Below, in pieces: positions 46,240-54,791 of a DNA stretch of 64,000 nt; within the stretch, counting starts at the first letter, position 1; every line of letters begins with the position of its first letter. This stretch comes from Curtanaerobium respiraculi. Lineage in GTDB: Bacteria > Actinomycetota > Coriobacteriia > Coriobacteriales > Eggerthellaceae. The notes beneath the pieces were generated by a model. That model was not told where the DNA came from, did no database searches, and worked only from the letters and a program-made list of their open reading frames with translations. Location: NCBI RefSeq assembly GCF_024609215.1, contig NZ_JANIPD030000034.1, forward strand, positions 163,824 to 227,823, written 5' to 3'. Made by a program: the position numbers and the translations under genes.

Positions 46240-47832
46240 ATGGTCAGCGGATCTGATGCTTCGAGCAAAGTCATCGTGCTTGATTTCGGCGCGCAATACG
46301 GGCAGCTGATCGCCCGCCGCGTACGCGATTTGCACGTGTATTCCGAGATCATGCCCTGCGACGCATCGGCGGATGAGATCGCCGCCGAGCGCCCCGCCGC
46401 CATCATCCTCTCCGGCGGGCCGGCGAGCGTGTACGCGGAGGATGCGCCGAGCGTCGACCCGCGGGTGTTCGATCTAGGCGTGCCGGTGCTGGGCTTCTGC
46501 TACGGGCAGCAGGTCATGGCGACCGCGCTGGGCGGCACGGTCGGCCATACCGAGAAGGGCGAATATGGCGCGGCGAGGCTGCTGCGCACAGGCGATGCGC
46601 AGCTTTTGGAGGGAACCCCCGACGCGCAGACCGTGTGGATGAGCCATCGCGATGCGGTGACCCAGGCACCCGCGGGCTTCACCGTGACGTCGCGCACTGA
46701 GACGTGCCCGGTGGCGTCGATGGAAGACGCCGGACGGCGCCTGTACGCCACGCAGTTCCACCCCGAGGTGCGGCACACCGATTACGGGACGGACATGCTG
46801 AAGAACTTCCTGTTCCAGATATGCCGGCTGGCGCCCACCTGGACGATGGACAACCTGGCAGAGCGCATGGCGGAAGAGATCCGGCAGCAGGTAGGCAGCG
46901 ACCGTGTGATCCTGGCGCTTTCGGGCGGCGTGGATTCCAGCGTGGTGGCGGCGCTGTGCTCGCGGGCGATCGGCAAACAGCTGACCTGCGTGTTCGTGAA
47001 CCATGGTTTGCTGCGCAGGGGCGAACCGGAGCAAGTGGAAGAGGTGTTCACCAAGCAGTTCGACGTGGATTTCGTGCATGTGCATGCGGAGGAGCGGTAT
47101 GCGAAACTGCTGGCGGGCGTGACGGATCCGGAGCGCAAGCGACAGATCATCGGAACGCAGTTTTGGAACGAGTTCTTCGCCGTGGCGCAGAAGCTCGACG
47201 GCGTGAAATGGCTTGCGCAGGGAACGATCTACCCCGACATCATCGAGAGCGGTGCGCGGAAGACCGGCGGCAGGGCGAGCACGATCAAGAGCCATCACAA
47301 TCTGGTCCCATTCCCCGAGGGCGTGAGCTTCGATTTGATCGAGCCGCTGGATCATTTCTTCAAGGACGAGGTGCGGGCATTGGGAACGGCGCTGGGACTG
47401 CCGGATCCGATCGTGTTCCGCCAGCCCTTCCCCGGTCCGGGGCTGGCCATCCGCATCATCGGCGCGGTGGATGCCGAGAAGCTGGAAATCCTTAAGGATG
47501 CCGACGCGATCGTGCGCGAGGAGATCGATTCGTATAACGCGAGGCTGTTCGAGGAGACCGGCGAGCGCAACAGCGAGCACAGCGTGTGGCAGTACTTCGC
47601 GGTGCTTCCCGACGTGAAGAGCGTCGGCGTGATGGGCGACGAGCGCACGTATGCGCGGCCGATCATCCTGCGCGCGGTGGAGAGCAGCGATGCGATGACC
47701 GCGGACTGGGCGAAATTGCCCTACGAACTGCTCGCGCGCGTGAGCGGACGCATCGTGGCGGAGGTACCCGGCGTGAACCGCGTGGCGTACGACATCACGA
47801 GCAAGCCGCCCGCGACGATAGAGTGGGAATAG
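46240..47832 (+). CDS. guaA: GMP synthase (glutamine-hydrolysing)
   Basis: Makes GMP from XMP, glutamine and ATP. The N-terminal class I amidotransferase has VLGFCYGQQVMA with Cys87 and the QFHPEVRH His/Glu pair; the ATP-pyrophosphatase P-loop is ALSGGVDSSVVAAL near residue 230; the C-terminal dimerisation domain ends SKPPATIEWE. The length of 530 residues is normal and the gene is intact. The 3' end of guaA is a known insertion site for genomic islands in many bacteria, and an integrase-bearing element begins within 600 bases of this stop codon. Confidence 0.97.
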   Translation: MVSGSDASSKVIVLDFGAQYGQLIARRVRDLHVYSEIMPCDASADEIAAERPAAIILSGGPASVYAEDAPSVDPRVFDLGVPVLGFCYGQQVMATALGGTVGHTEKGEYGAARLLRTGDAQLLEGTPDAQTVWMSHRDAVTQAPAGFTVTSRTETCPVASMEDAGRRLYATQFHPEVRHTDYGTDMLKNFLFQICRLAPTWTMDNLAERMAEEIRQQVGSDRVILALSGGVDSSVVAALCSRAIGKQLTCVFVNHGLLRRGEPEQVEEVFTKQFDVDFVHVHAEERYAKLLAGVTDPERKRQIIGTQFWNEFFAVAQKLDGVKWLAQGTIYPDIIESGARKTGGRASTIKSHHNLVPFPEGVSFDLIEPLDHFFKDEVRALGTALGLPDPIVFRQPFPGPGLAIRIIGAVDAEKLEILKDADAIVREEIDSYNARLFEETGERNSEHSVWQYFAVLPDVKSVGVMGDERTYARPIILRAVESSDAMTADWAKLPYELLARVSGRIVAEVPGVNRVAYDITSKPPATIEWE

Positions 47833-47945
47833 GGAGATAGCCCATTTCATCTAGTCTCATCCTGCGCGTCTAGTCGTGGTGGCTTGCAACTAGTGCCCTG
47901 TATTGGACAAAGCCACCGGGACTTTCGGGGAGTGACAAACGCGAG

Positions 47946-47982
47946 AAAGCCCCGGAGTCTTCGGATTTCGGGGCTTATTTTA
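47946..47982 (+). terminator. Terminator downstream of guaA
   Basis: AAGCCCCG and CGGGGCTT arms close a 15-base loop and are followed by ATTTTAT. It overlaps the first AGTGACAAA repeat, so it may belong to the element rather than to guaA. Confidence 0.65.
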
Positions 47983-48139
47983 TGGGTGTTAACCTGCGGA
48001 AATACTCTTCGCTCAACCGCGCTGGGGTGACGCGTTGCGACCCGTTGCAAAGAGAAGCGACTAGATGCCAAAACATGCCAAAGCGAGAAGAGTATTTTCA
48101 TCGCGTTTTTTAGCCGCAAGCCTATTTTGACCCGACCCA

Positions 48140-48159
48140 TGTAGTCACTTTGTAGTCAC
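48140..48159. repeat. Paired TGTAGTCAC direct repeats
   Basis: Two TGTAGTCAC copies at 48140-48148 and 48151-48159, spaced 11 bases, about one helical turn. This is a common layout for integrase or excisionase arm sites near element ends. Confidence 0.5.
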
Positions 48160-48237
48160 CCCGCCTTTTCAGCCCTCCGTTTCGCAAAACCGCAGGTAGG
48201 AGTGAAGAGTGACAAATCGAGAAAATCCTCGTTTTCC

Positions 48238-48323
48238 GGCGATTCCGGGCCGTTTTCGGGGTATTCGGAAAGCCGTTTGTCACTCTCAACATCGTGTGCA
48301 ATAGGCGATTTCGGGCCCGTTTT
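48238..48323. repeat. 20-bp imperfect direct repeat near the element end
   Basis: GGCGATTCCGGGC-CGTTTT (48238-48256) and GGCGATTTCGGGCCCGTTTT (48304-48323) differ by one substitution and one insertion. Role unknown. Confidence 0.5.
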
Positions 48324-48418
48324 GGCCCCCGAAAACCGGCAATAGTAATGCGAGAGTGACGATTTGCGGCAAAGAAAAGGGGCGCCGCAGCGTCCCCGTA
48401 AGCGCTCTACGCCCTGCC

Positions 48419-48844
48419 CTAGCCCATGAAACGGGCCTTCCAGGCCTCGTAGTCGCCCTCGTCTATCTCGCCCGATGCAAGCTGGTCCCTCATGCGCTTC
48501 CATGCCTTGAGGGCCTGCACGGCCTTCTGCGAGCCTTCCTTCTTGGGATCGGGCGCCACGGCCACCCCGTCTTCGGTGACGACGGGCATGAGGCCCAGCT
48601 CCCTCTCGTAGCGGAACAGGACCTCGAGGGCACCCCTCGCGCCGCTCACGCCTATCTCACGTATGGAGTCAGCTGAGACGTCCAGGGCCCCGGCTATGCG
48701 CTCTATCTGCTGGTCGCTGGGCGTCCTGATGTCCCGCTCGTAGTTGCGTATGGCGGACTCGGTGAGCCCCACCTCGTCCGCAAGCTCCCTCTGCGTCATG
48801 CCGCCCTCGTTGCGGTACCTGCGTATGCGCGCGCCTATCGTCAT
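48419..48844 (-). CDS. XRE-family repressor with SHOCT-like C-terminal domain
   Basis: A 141-residue regulator of the integrative element. The HTH (residues 1-62) reads IGARIRRYRNEGGMTQRELADEVGLTESAIRNYERDIRTPSDQQIERIAGALDVS. The C-terminal 30 residues (QALKAWKRMRDQLASGEIDEGDYEAWKARFMG) match the short SHOCT-type helix pair. The ATG at 48844 has AGGAGGAAAG upstream. It is divergent from the integrase, and palindromic sites lie in both promoters. This is the layout of a phage- or ICE-type master repressor. Confidence 0.9.
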   Translation of the reverse strand: MTIGARIRRYRNEGGMTQRELADEVGLTESAIRNYERDIRTPSDQQIERIAGALDVSADSIREIGVSGARGALEVLFRYERELGLMPVVTEDGVAVAPDPKKEGSQKAVQALKAWKRMRDQLASGEIDEGDYEAWKARFMG

Positions 48845-48870
48845 CTTTCCTCCTGAAAACGTATATGTAC

Positions 48871-48900
48871 AGGATATTGCAGCACGCTTCCGTGCGCAAT
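48871..48900 (-). promoter_or_regulatory. Promoter of the XRE gene with operator 1 in its spacer
   Basis: On the minus strand TTGCGC (48894-48899), 17 bases, then TATCCT (48871-48876). The spacer holds GCACG-CTTC-CGTGC, an imperfect version of the palindrome seen in the integrase promoter. Binding there would give autoregulation. Confidence 0.6.
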
Positions 48901-48903
48901 CGA

Positions 48904-48932
48904 TTGACAGCACGAATATGTGCTGTTACTGT
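48904..48932 (+). promoter_or_regulatory. Integrase promoter with operator 2 filling its spacer
   Basis: TTGACA (48904-48909), 17 bases, TACTGT (48927-48932). The palindrome ACAGCAC-N6-GTGCTGT (48907-48926) sits in the spacer, so a bound repressor would block polymerase directly. Confidence 0.75.
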
Positions 48933-48938
48933 ACAGAA

Positions 48939-48966
48939 ATATACAGCACGATACCGTGCTGTATAT
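48939..48966. promoter_or_regulatory. Operator 3, perfect palindrome before the integrase
   Basis: Twelve-base arms ATATACAGCACG and CGTGCTGTATAT around four bases. The inner 24 bases match the operator before mobC (56245-56268) except in the central spacer. Confidence 0.8.
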
Positions 48967-48995
48967 TCCTACGGAATGATTAGGAGGAACGGCGC

Positions 48996-50066
48996 ATGTC
49001 AGCGAGGATGGAGCCCAACGGAACGTGGACGGCGCAGGTGTGGTACCGCGACTACAACGGTGACTCGCGGCACAAGACCAAGCGAGGCTTCAAGAGCGAG
49101 GAAGAGGCGTCTGCCTGGGAGGAGGAGTTCTCCTCGAACGCGCAAGGCTCGGTCAGCTCCACCTTCGCCGCTTTCTACGAGGTCTACGAGGCCGACATGC
49201 GCCCGCGCCTGCGCGATCACACCTGGTACACCAAGAGCTACATGATCGAGGGCAAGATACTCCCGTACTTCGGCAACATGCGCGTGGACGAGATTGAGCC
49301 CATCGACGTGGTGCGCTGGCAGAACCGACTCATGGCCCACCGCAACGAGAGGGGCGAGCCCTACGCGCCCACCTACCTGCGCTCGGTGAACAACCAACTC
49401 TCCGCCATCTTCAACCATGCCGTGCGCTACTACGGCCTCAAGGGCAACCCCTGCGCGAAGACCACGCGCATGGGCTCGTCCAAGGGCGGCGAGATGCTCT
49501 TCTGGACGCGCGAGGAGTACCTGCGCTTCGCCGACGCGGTGTCCGACAAGCCGGAGAGCTACTACGCCTTCGAGGTGCTCTACTGGTGCGGCCTGCGCCT
49601 TGGCGAGCTCCTGGCCCTCACGCCGCCAGACTTCGACTTCTCCCGCTCCGAGCTCAAGGTGACGAAGTCCTACCAGCGCCTGCACGGACGCGACGTGGTG
49701 ACGCCGCCCAAGACGCCCAAGTCCGTCCGAACCATCGTGATGCCCAAGTTCCTCACCGACGAGCTCGAACAGTGGGTGGAATCGCTTCCCATCGGGGAGG
49801 ACGAGCGCATCTTCACCTTCACCAAGGCAAAACTCCACCACGAGCTCGACCGCGGCTGCAAGCACTCGCGCGTCAAGCGCATCCGCATCCACGACCTGCG
49901 CCACAGCCACGTCTCGCTGCTCATAGAGATGGGCTTCTCCGCCGTGGCCATAGCCGAGCGCCTGGGCCACGAGAGCTCGGACGTGACCTTCCGCTACGCG
50001 CACCTCTTCCCCGACAAGCAGGGAGAGATGGCGCGCGCCCTCGACGCGACCAGGGCGGGCATCTGA
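48996..50066 (+). CDS. int: Tyrosine-type site-specific integrase
   Basis: Recombinase that integrates and excises the element. The 356 residues show an N-terminal arm-binding fold (GTWTAQVWYRDYNGDSRHKTKRGF), a SAM-like core-binding domain (about 55-160), and the catalytic domain with Arg in YWCGLRLGELLAL, HDLRHSHVSLL (His-x2-Arg), LGHESSDVTFRYAHLF (second His and the nucleophilic Tyr). All catalytic residues are present. It is 30 bases after a cluster of operators and overlaps the next gene by three bases (TGATG), so the two are coupled. The insertion target is inferred to be the guaA end. Confidence 0.95.
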   Translation: MSARMEPNGTWTAQVWYRDYNGDSRHKTKRGFKSEEEASAWEEEFSSNAQGSVSSTFAAFYEVYEADMRPRLRDHTWYTKSYMIEGKILPYFGNMRVDEIEPIDVVRWQNRLMAHRNERGEPYAPTYLRSVNNQLSAIFNHAVRYYGLKGNPCAKTTRMGSSKGGEMLFWTREEYLRFADAVSDKPESYYAFEVLYWCGLRLGELLALTPPDFDFSRSELKVTKSYQRLHGRDVVTPPKTPKSVRTIVMPKFLTDELEQWVESLPIGEDERIFTFTKAKLHHELDRGCKHSRVKRIRIHDLRHSHVSLLIEMGFSAVAIAERLGHESSDVTFRYAHLFPDKQGEMARALDATRAGI

Positions 50067-50434
50067 TGCCGTGCCCGAACGACCGCAGGAGGCGGAGCGC
50101 CACGGTGGCCTTCCGGATGACGCCGGAGCAGAAGCTCTGGCTCGACCGGGTTGCGGCCGAGAGCGGCATGAGCAAGCAGGACTTCATCATGGCGAGGCTG
50201 CACGACGAGGCAATCACCGTGGTGCCGAACATCCGGGTGTACCGCGCCCTGCGCGAGAACATGCTGGAGCTGCTTAGGGAGCTGTCGCGGATACAGGCCG
50301 GCGGCACCGTCGACGAGCGGCTTCACGACGAGGTGGAGCGCCTGACCAAGGAGTTCATCGACCTGCGCGGGGAGGTGGACGCCGCCACCGTCAACACCGA
50401 GCGACATGACATACTCGAGATGAGCCGTCGATAG
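50066..50434 (+). CDS. Ribbon-helix-helix protein coupled to the integrase
   Basis: A 122-residue protein. The N-terminal half (RRSATVAFRMTPEQKLWLDRVAAESGMSKQDFIMARLHD) has the look of an RHH/CopG or MobC-type DNA-binding fold. The C-terminal half is a predicted coiled coil (ALRENMLELLRELSRIQAGG, then DEVERLTKEFIDLRGEVDAA). Its start overlaps the integrase stop, so it is made with the integrase and may act as an excision or mobilisation accessory factor. A hairpin with a short T run follows at 50694. Confidence 0.7.
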   Translation: MPCPNDRRRRSATVAFRMTPEQKLWLDRVAAESGMSKQDFIMARLHDEAITVVPNIRVYRALRENMLELLRELSRIQAGGTVDERLHDEVERLTKEFIDLRGEVDAATVNTERHDILEMSRR

Positions 50435-50804
50435 CCCTGCATGCCTGGCAGATAGCAGAACCGCAGTCCCTCGTGGCGATGAGGGCAACGTTGCCAGCGC
50501 ACGCATCCTCCAGAGCCCGAGATGCCCCTGCGACGTACCCTGACGCTTCTCCAAGCCTCGTGTGAGCATCCAATGCCTCCTTGCACCTTGCCCACCTCCA
50601 GGGGCTCTCCTTGGACTCTTGCAGGCTCGCCGGGAACCGCCTACGGCCGCAAGGGCCGCAAAAACTTTTTGCCGGGCACGGGGCGCCCTTTCGAAAACTC
50701 GGGTCCTCCGGGTTTTGCTTTCCCCCTTGCACCCGCGCGAACCCCGCCGGCATGCGAGCCACAAGGCGCGCCACCGGGGCGGGCCGGGAGCTAAGGAGGA
50801 CGTT
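50435..50804. other. Intergenic region between the RHH gene and the YraN-like gene
   Basis: About 370 bases without a credible gene on either strand. It holds a short perfect palindrome (GCAAAAACTTTTTGC, 50658-50672) and a terminator-like hairpin (50694-50716). The rest is unremarkable GC-rich DNA. Confidence 0.5.
50694..50716 (+). terminator. Hairpin ending the int-RHH operon
   Basis: AAAACTCGG and CCGGGTTTT arms around five bases, followed by GCTTT. One mismatch in the stem. Confidence 0.5.
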
Positions 50805-51155
50805 ATGGAGGCCATCGACACCAGGGCCAAGAAGGGCATCAGGGTCTACCTCGAGCGCAGAGGCTTCGAGATCTTGGAGGAGGGCTGGGCGCACGGCGGG
50901 GACGTCGCCGACTTCATCGCCCGCGACGAGGACGACCTGGTCTTCGTCCACTGCCAGATCACGCAGAACGGCGGCGAGGGATTTCCCGAGGAGGACGCGA
51001 ATCGCGTGGCGCTCGAACGGCTCGCGGGTGCCTACCTCGCCGAGCACCTGGACTCCGAGGACATCCGGATCAGGTTCGACGTCGTGAGTATGCTCATCGT
51101 CGGCGAGAGCCGGGCACTTCTTCGCCACCACCTCAACGCGCTCGGCACGCTCTAA
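50805..51155 (+). CDS. YraN/UPF0102-like nuclease-fold protein, probable catalytic loss
   Basis: A 116-residue protein with the layout of the YraN (Holliday-junction-resolvase-like) fold: AKKGIRVYLERRGFEILEEGW, DVADFIARDEDDLVFVHCQITQ, then LAGAYLAEHL and RFDVVSMLI. In active YraN proteins the second strand carries Asp and the third a Glu-x-Lys; here the Asp of DFIA remains but the third strand is VHCQI, lacking the Glu and Lys. It may bind DNA without cutting it. AAGGAGG lies before the ATG. It is a single gene in the element, followed by a GC hairpin. Confidence 0.65.
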   Translation: MEAIDTRAKKGIRVYLERRGFEILEEGWAHGGDVADFIARDEDDLVFVHCQITQNGGEGFPEEDANRVALERLAGAYLAEHLDSEDIRIRFDVVSMLIVGESRALLRHHLNALGTL

Positions 51156-51162
51156 GCGCAGG

Positions 51163-51195
51163 GCGCCCCCGGGGACTTCGGCTCCCGGGGGGGCA
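51163..51195 (+). terminator. GC-rich hairpin after the YraN-like gene
   Basis: GCCCCCGGG and TCCCGGGGGG-type arms close a CTTCGG-containing loop eight bases after the stop. No T run. Confidence 0.5.
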
Positions 51196-51579
51196 AGCGT
51201 CGGCTTCCCACCAATTTTGTGATCTGCTCTTGCTGATAGATATCAAGCTAGCAATATTGAATCCCTTGCGTGCCTCGCGCTTGAGGTGTCACTGCGAATG
51301 TAGGATCTGTATTAGTGTCACCACATGCCGATTAAGTTGTAGAGGCGAAAATGCACCATGATTTAAAATGTCTTTCAAACTAGAGCGAGGGTAGATATGT
51401 CTACGATGCCGGCGTTTGCTAATAGCGTTTAAACGAATGCCGGGGTAGGAGTAGCAAAGTGGATGAGCAGCTCAGACTAAAAATCTCCCTCAGAGGCATA
51501 TCATTTTCTATAGAGTGAATTCGATGTAAAGAGTGTTGGCCAAAACACCATCAACAATACGACTAAGAATGAGGGTTGA
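51196..51579. other. AT-rich non-coding leader of the defence cargo
   Basis: Base composition drops sharply here and stays low to about 56.2 kb. No gene is supported. A weak inverted repeat with CCGGC / GCCGG arms lies at about 51410-51447. The stretch presumably contains the promoter of the restriction-modification gene. Confidence 0.5.
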
Positions 51580-54500
51580 ATGCCTGTAGATATTGAAACA
51601 GGTAATATTCCAATACCTGATGAACTATTGCCATATGTTGCCAACATACATGAGGCAACTCAGAATGCTGAAAACGAAGAACAACTAAAGTTTGGTCTAG
51701 AGAATATTTTGAGAGAGTTGTGCCATGCCAATAATATTTTCTGGAATCCGTATACATACGAGCACTCATTTAAATCAGGGAAACGCCGACTCGATGCAGT
51801 ACACGGCTCGACAATCATTGAATATGAACCACCTCGATCTTTTAATGGCAGGGTAGGCATTCAGCTTAAACACGCTCGTCAGCAGGCAGAAGAATATTGC
51901 GAGCTGCTGGGAGAAGAAGAAGGCAGAAGAAATGACGCCTACACACTTGTAGCTTGGGATGGCGAGACTATTTCCTTCGGCTTCATTCATCAGGAAGAAG
52001 CCTATTGGGATGACGCTCAACTGTTCGATGCGTCATGCCTATCGAAACTGTTATTGCATATAAAACAAGGCGGAAAGCCACTTGTGAGCCCCATGACGCT
52101 GAAACAGTTTATTGGGCCAGATACCGAAATTGGAAAACAAGTCATACCCGCCCTATACAACGCCATTGTGCAGGCGATACAGAGTCCCGCCACAACGCGA
52201 ACCAAATTGATTTTTACTGAGTGGTCTCGACTATTTAGCCAGGTGGATGGCGTCAGTTCTGAAAGACTTCAGAAGTATCTTGCAAGGGCATCATCGATGC
52301 ACGATACAGACTATCAGTCATATCCTCAGGCTTATGTTTTTGCGCTCAGTACCTATATCGCCATAGTTGCAAAGGTTTGTGCGGCACATGCATTAATGAA
52401 TGGTAATGAGCCTGTTGCCAGTTCAAATTCACCAGTTGAATTTCTCAGAGATGTAGAAAGCGATAGGTACTTTCAGGATAGAGGAATTCAGAACATGCTA
52501 ACAACTGACTTCTTCTCTTGGTATCTTGGCGACGACGTGGCACCGTCGCTTGCGACCAATCTTGAATTGCTGATTACGCATCTTGATGCTCTAGATTTTG
52601 ACGTTACAAGAAAAAGCCCCGAATCCGTCATAGATCTATTCAAGGGGCTCTATATGGAATTTACCCCGGCACCAATGAGGCATGCTTTGGGGGAATATTA
52701 CACTCCCGATTGGCTGGCTTCACATGTTATGAAGGCGGCAGGGTGGTCTACCTATGACTCTTTGCTTGATCCCACATGTGGAAGTGGCACATTTCTTTTA
52801 GAGGCAGTCAAACACCGCCTTGAAGATGCTGCGCCATGCAACACGGCAGGAGATATTCTTGCGGGTCTATATGGCTTTGATTTGAATCCCCTGGCCGTGT
52901 TGACTGCGAGGGCCTCGCTTGTTGTATTTCTCTCGAATTATTTTTCTGCTACTGAGCAAACCATTATTCCTGTGTACCTTGCGGACGCAATTAATACTGC
53001 GGATCCCGTTGACGGAGTTTTTACCCATAGCATTCTTACCGAAAAAGGTAAGAAGACCTTCGCGATACCTTATGAAGTTGCGGTATCTCCTGAGTTCTAT
53101 GACGTAATGAATCATCTGCGCGTATGCATAGACGCAGACATTGAAGCGCCCAAGATAATGCCAGCTCTTGAAAAGGTGTCAGCGACCGTAAGGTATCTAG
53201 AAGCTGATATGAGGGACGCCTTAAAACGGACAATCGAAGATTTAGTTGACCTGCATAAAAGCCACTGGAATGGCATTTGGTGTTTCATTTTGTTCGACAG
53301 GATCAAAGCCGGTTGCGTTAAGGATGTCGACTACGTAATCGGCAATCCACCTTGGGTGAAATGGAGCAACCTTCCTAAACCCTATGCTGAGTTCATTAAA
53401 CCTTTGTGCGAGCGAATGGATATCTTTAGTGAGGATTCTTGGGTAGGCGGAATTCAATCGGACATTTCAACCGTAGTTACATATCACGCCCTTGAGAGAT
53501 TCGTGCGAAAGAATGGCACGCTTGCATTTCTAATAACGGGAACGGTCTTCAAGAACGAGTCGAGCCAAGGGTTTCGTCGCTGGACTCTACACACAGAAGG
53601 CTCAGAAGAGAAGATGTGTGTTGAGCTGGTAGAGGATTATAAAGACTTGAAGCCATTTGATGGCGTAGTTAATTGGCCGACTCTCCTCGTTATACGCCGT
53701 AATGGAAAGCCAACAAAATACCCCATTACCTATCGAGTTTTCAGCAAATCAAGGAAGTTAAAAACGCTGCCGGAGCATCTCTCTAATTCAGTAGAAATGG
53801 AAGCCATCCCTGTTCCGGGCGCAGACGACGGGCCGTGGCTAGTGGGAAATCGCAACCAGTTGGCTATTTGGTCGCATCTCATTGACGCGAGTAGTCCTAG
53901 CCCTTGCTATAGCGCACGAAAGGGAGTCACTACTGATGCCAATGGCATTTATTTCGTTACTGCAAGTCAGTCAAATAGGGCAGGTCAGAATCAATTATCT
54001 ATAACCAATGATCCTGCAAATGGCAGACGCGAACTTCCACAGTTAACTTTGGAAGTAGAGAGCGAGTATATTTTCCCGCTTTTACGGGGACGGGAGATAA
54101 AACGCTTTGGGACTACACGGGCTGAAAACAGCTGCGTTATTGTTCCGCAAACAGGTATGTTTGGTGATGAAAATCTCCCTGCGTCTTCGCCAAATCTTTT
54201 CCAATATCTTGCAAGGTTTAAGGGTGTCCTTGAATCGAGGTCGAGCTATCGACGATTTCAAATGAATAAGCCTTTCTGGTCCGTATGGACTGTAGGCAGC
54301 TATACATTCGCGCCTTTTAAGGTTGTTTGGAAAGAGATGTCTGGGGCAAATTTTGTCGCCTCTTATACTGGTTCAGAGATGCTCCCGAACGGGGAACAGA
54401 AGATTGTTGTTCCCGACCATAAGGTGTATTTCATACCTGTAGAAACAGAAGATGAAGCGGCATACCTTACCGCCTTCCTCAATGCTAGATCTGTATCAGG

Positions 54501-54705
54501 TGCAGTTAGTGCATACTCGTCGGATTTGAGCTTGGGCACTAGTGTGGTTGACTACCTAAAAATCCCAAAATTTAATGGCAAGGATGAATCTATGACGAGG
54601 TTAAGCTCGCTTGGGAAAAAGCTCACCTATAGTGAGTCACCAGTGTCCAATGAAGATGAAGAAGAGCTAGATAAGTTAGTAAAATCTATTGTGACTGAGA
54701 CGTGA
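51580..54705 (+). CDS. Single-chain restriction-modification enzyme (type IIG-like, N6-adenine methylase)
   Basis: A 1041-residue protein that appears to join nuclease, methylase and target recognition. The N-terminal 100 residues hold RRLDAVHGSTIIEYEPP (Asp72, Glu81, Glu83), a PD-(D/E)xK-like strand pair in which the usual Lys is Glu. The methylase region has GEYYTPDWLASHVM (near 370), SAM motif LLDPTCGSGTFLLEA (near 396), GFDLNPLAVLTAR, and catalytic VIGNPPWVKW (near 587). The C-terminal 350 residues resemble a TaqI-like recognition domain (FPLLRGREIKRFG, FKVVWKEMSG, HKVYFIPVETEDEAAYLTAFLNA). Codon use is AT-rich against the GC-rich element, so it was acquired separately. The recognition site is unknown. 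Confidence 0.85.
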   Translation: MPVDIETGNIPIPDELLPYVANIHEATQNAENEEQLKFGLENILRELCHANNIFWNPYTYEHSFKSGKRRLDAVHGSTIIEYEPPRSFNGRVGIQLKHARQQAEEYCELLGEEEGRRNDAYTLVAWDGETISFGFIHQEEAYWDDAQLFDASCLSKLLLHIKQGGKPLVSPMTLKQFIGPDTEIGKQVIPALYNAIVQAIQSPATTRTKLIFTEWSRLFSQVDGVSSERLQKYLARASSMHDTDYQSYPQAYVFALSTYIAIVAKVCAAHALMNGNEPVASSNSPVEFLRDVESDRYFQDRGIQNMLTTDFFSWYLGDDVAPSLATNLELLITHLDALDFDVTRKSPESVIDLFKGLYMEFTPAPMRHALGEYYTPDWLASHVMKAAGWSTYDSLLDPTCGSGTFLLEAVKHRLEDAAPCNTAGDILAGLYGFDLNPLAVLTARASLVVFLSNYFSATEQTIIPVYLADAINTADPVDGVFTHSILTEKGKKTFAIPYEVAVSPEFYDVMNHLRVCIDADIEAPKIMPALEKVSATVRYLEADMRDALKRTIEDLVDLHKSHWNGIWCFILFDRIKAGCVKDVDYVIGNPPWVKWSNLPKPYAEFIKPLCERMDIFSEDSWVGGIQSDISTVVTYHALERFVRKNGTLAFLITGTVFKNESSQGFRRWTLHTEGSEEKMCVELVEDYKDLKPFDGVVNWPTLLVIRRNGKPTKYPITYRVFSKSRKLKTLPEHLSNSVEMEAIPVPGADDGPWLVGNRNQLAIWSHLIDASSPSPCYSARKGVTTDANGIYFVTASQSNRAGQNQLSITNDPANGRRELPQLTLEVESEYIFPLLRGREIKRFGTTRAENSCVIVPQTGMFGDENLPASSPNLFQYLARFKGVLESRSSYRRFQMNKPFWSVWTVGSYTFAPFKVVWKEMSGANFVASYTGSEMLPNGEQKIVVPDHKVYFIPVETEDEAAYLTAFLNARSVSGAVSAYSSDLSLGTSVVDYLKIPKFNGKDESMTRLSSLGKKLTYSESPVSNEDEEELDKLVKSIVTET

Positions 54706-54791
54706 TGCGTGTTGCCTTTAACGAAAACGGACTGCCATGTGCTGCCCAGACGCGCATGGCAGTCCGCGAATTGATAAAATAAGTAGCAGTC

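Larger units (their letters stand above)
47931..48360. repeat. Repeated AGTGACAAA-type motif, candidate integrase arm sites
   Basis: AGTGACAAACGCGAGAAA (47931-47948) and AGTGACAAATCGAGAAA (48208-48224) are near-identical direct repeats. A reversed copy (TTTGTCACTCT) lies at 48276-48286 and a partial one (AGAGTGAC) at 48353-48360. Clustered short repeats at an element end are typical of tyrosine-integrase arm sites. Confidence 0.45.
47833..48418. other. Non-coding left end of the integrative element
   Basis: This 586-base gap between guaA and the element's repressor contains a terminator, several short repeats listed separately, and no credible gene. The element's left attachment point should lie here, at or just after the guaA end. 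The right-hand copy is outside the window, so the core cannot be fixed. Confidence 0.55.

Noticed and set aside
47833-48140. Possible tRNA gene or tRNA fragment as the integration site
   Set aside because: I looked for an acceptor stem, a T-arm and an anticodon arm after guaA and found none; the guaA end itself is the better candidate.
49994-50839. Minus-strand open frame of 281 codons across the integrase-RHH region
   Set aside because: It is antisense to the integrase end and the RHH gene, both supported by motifs and coupled starts.
51196-51579. Possible retron or other ncRNA in the leader of the defence cargo
   Set aside because: No reverse transcriptase gene is near and only one weak hairpin is visible.
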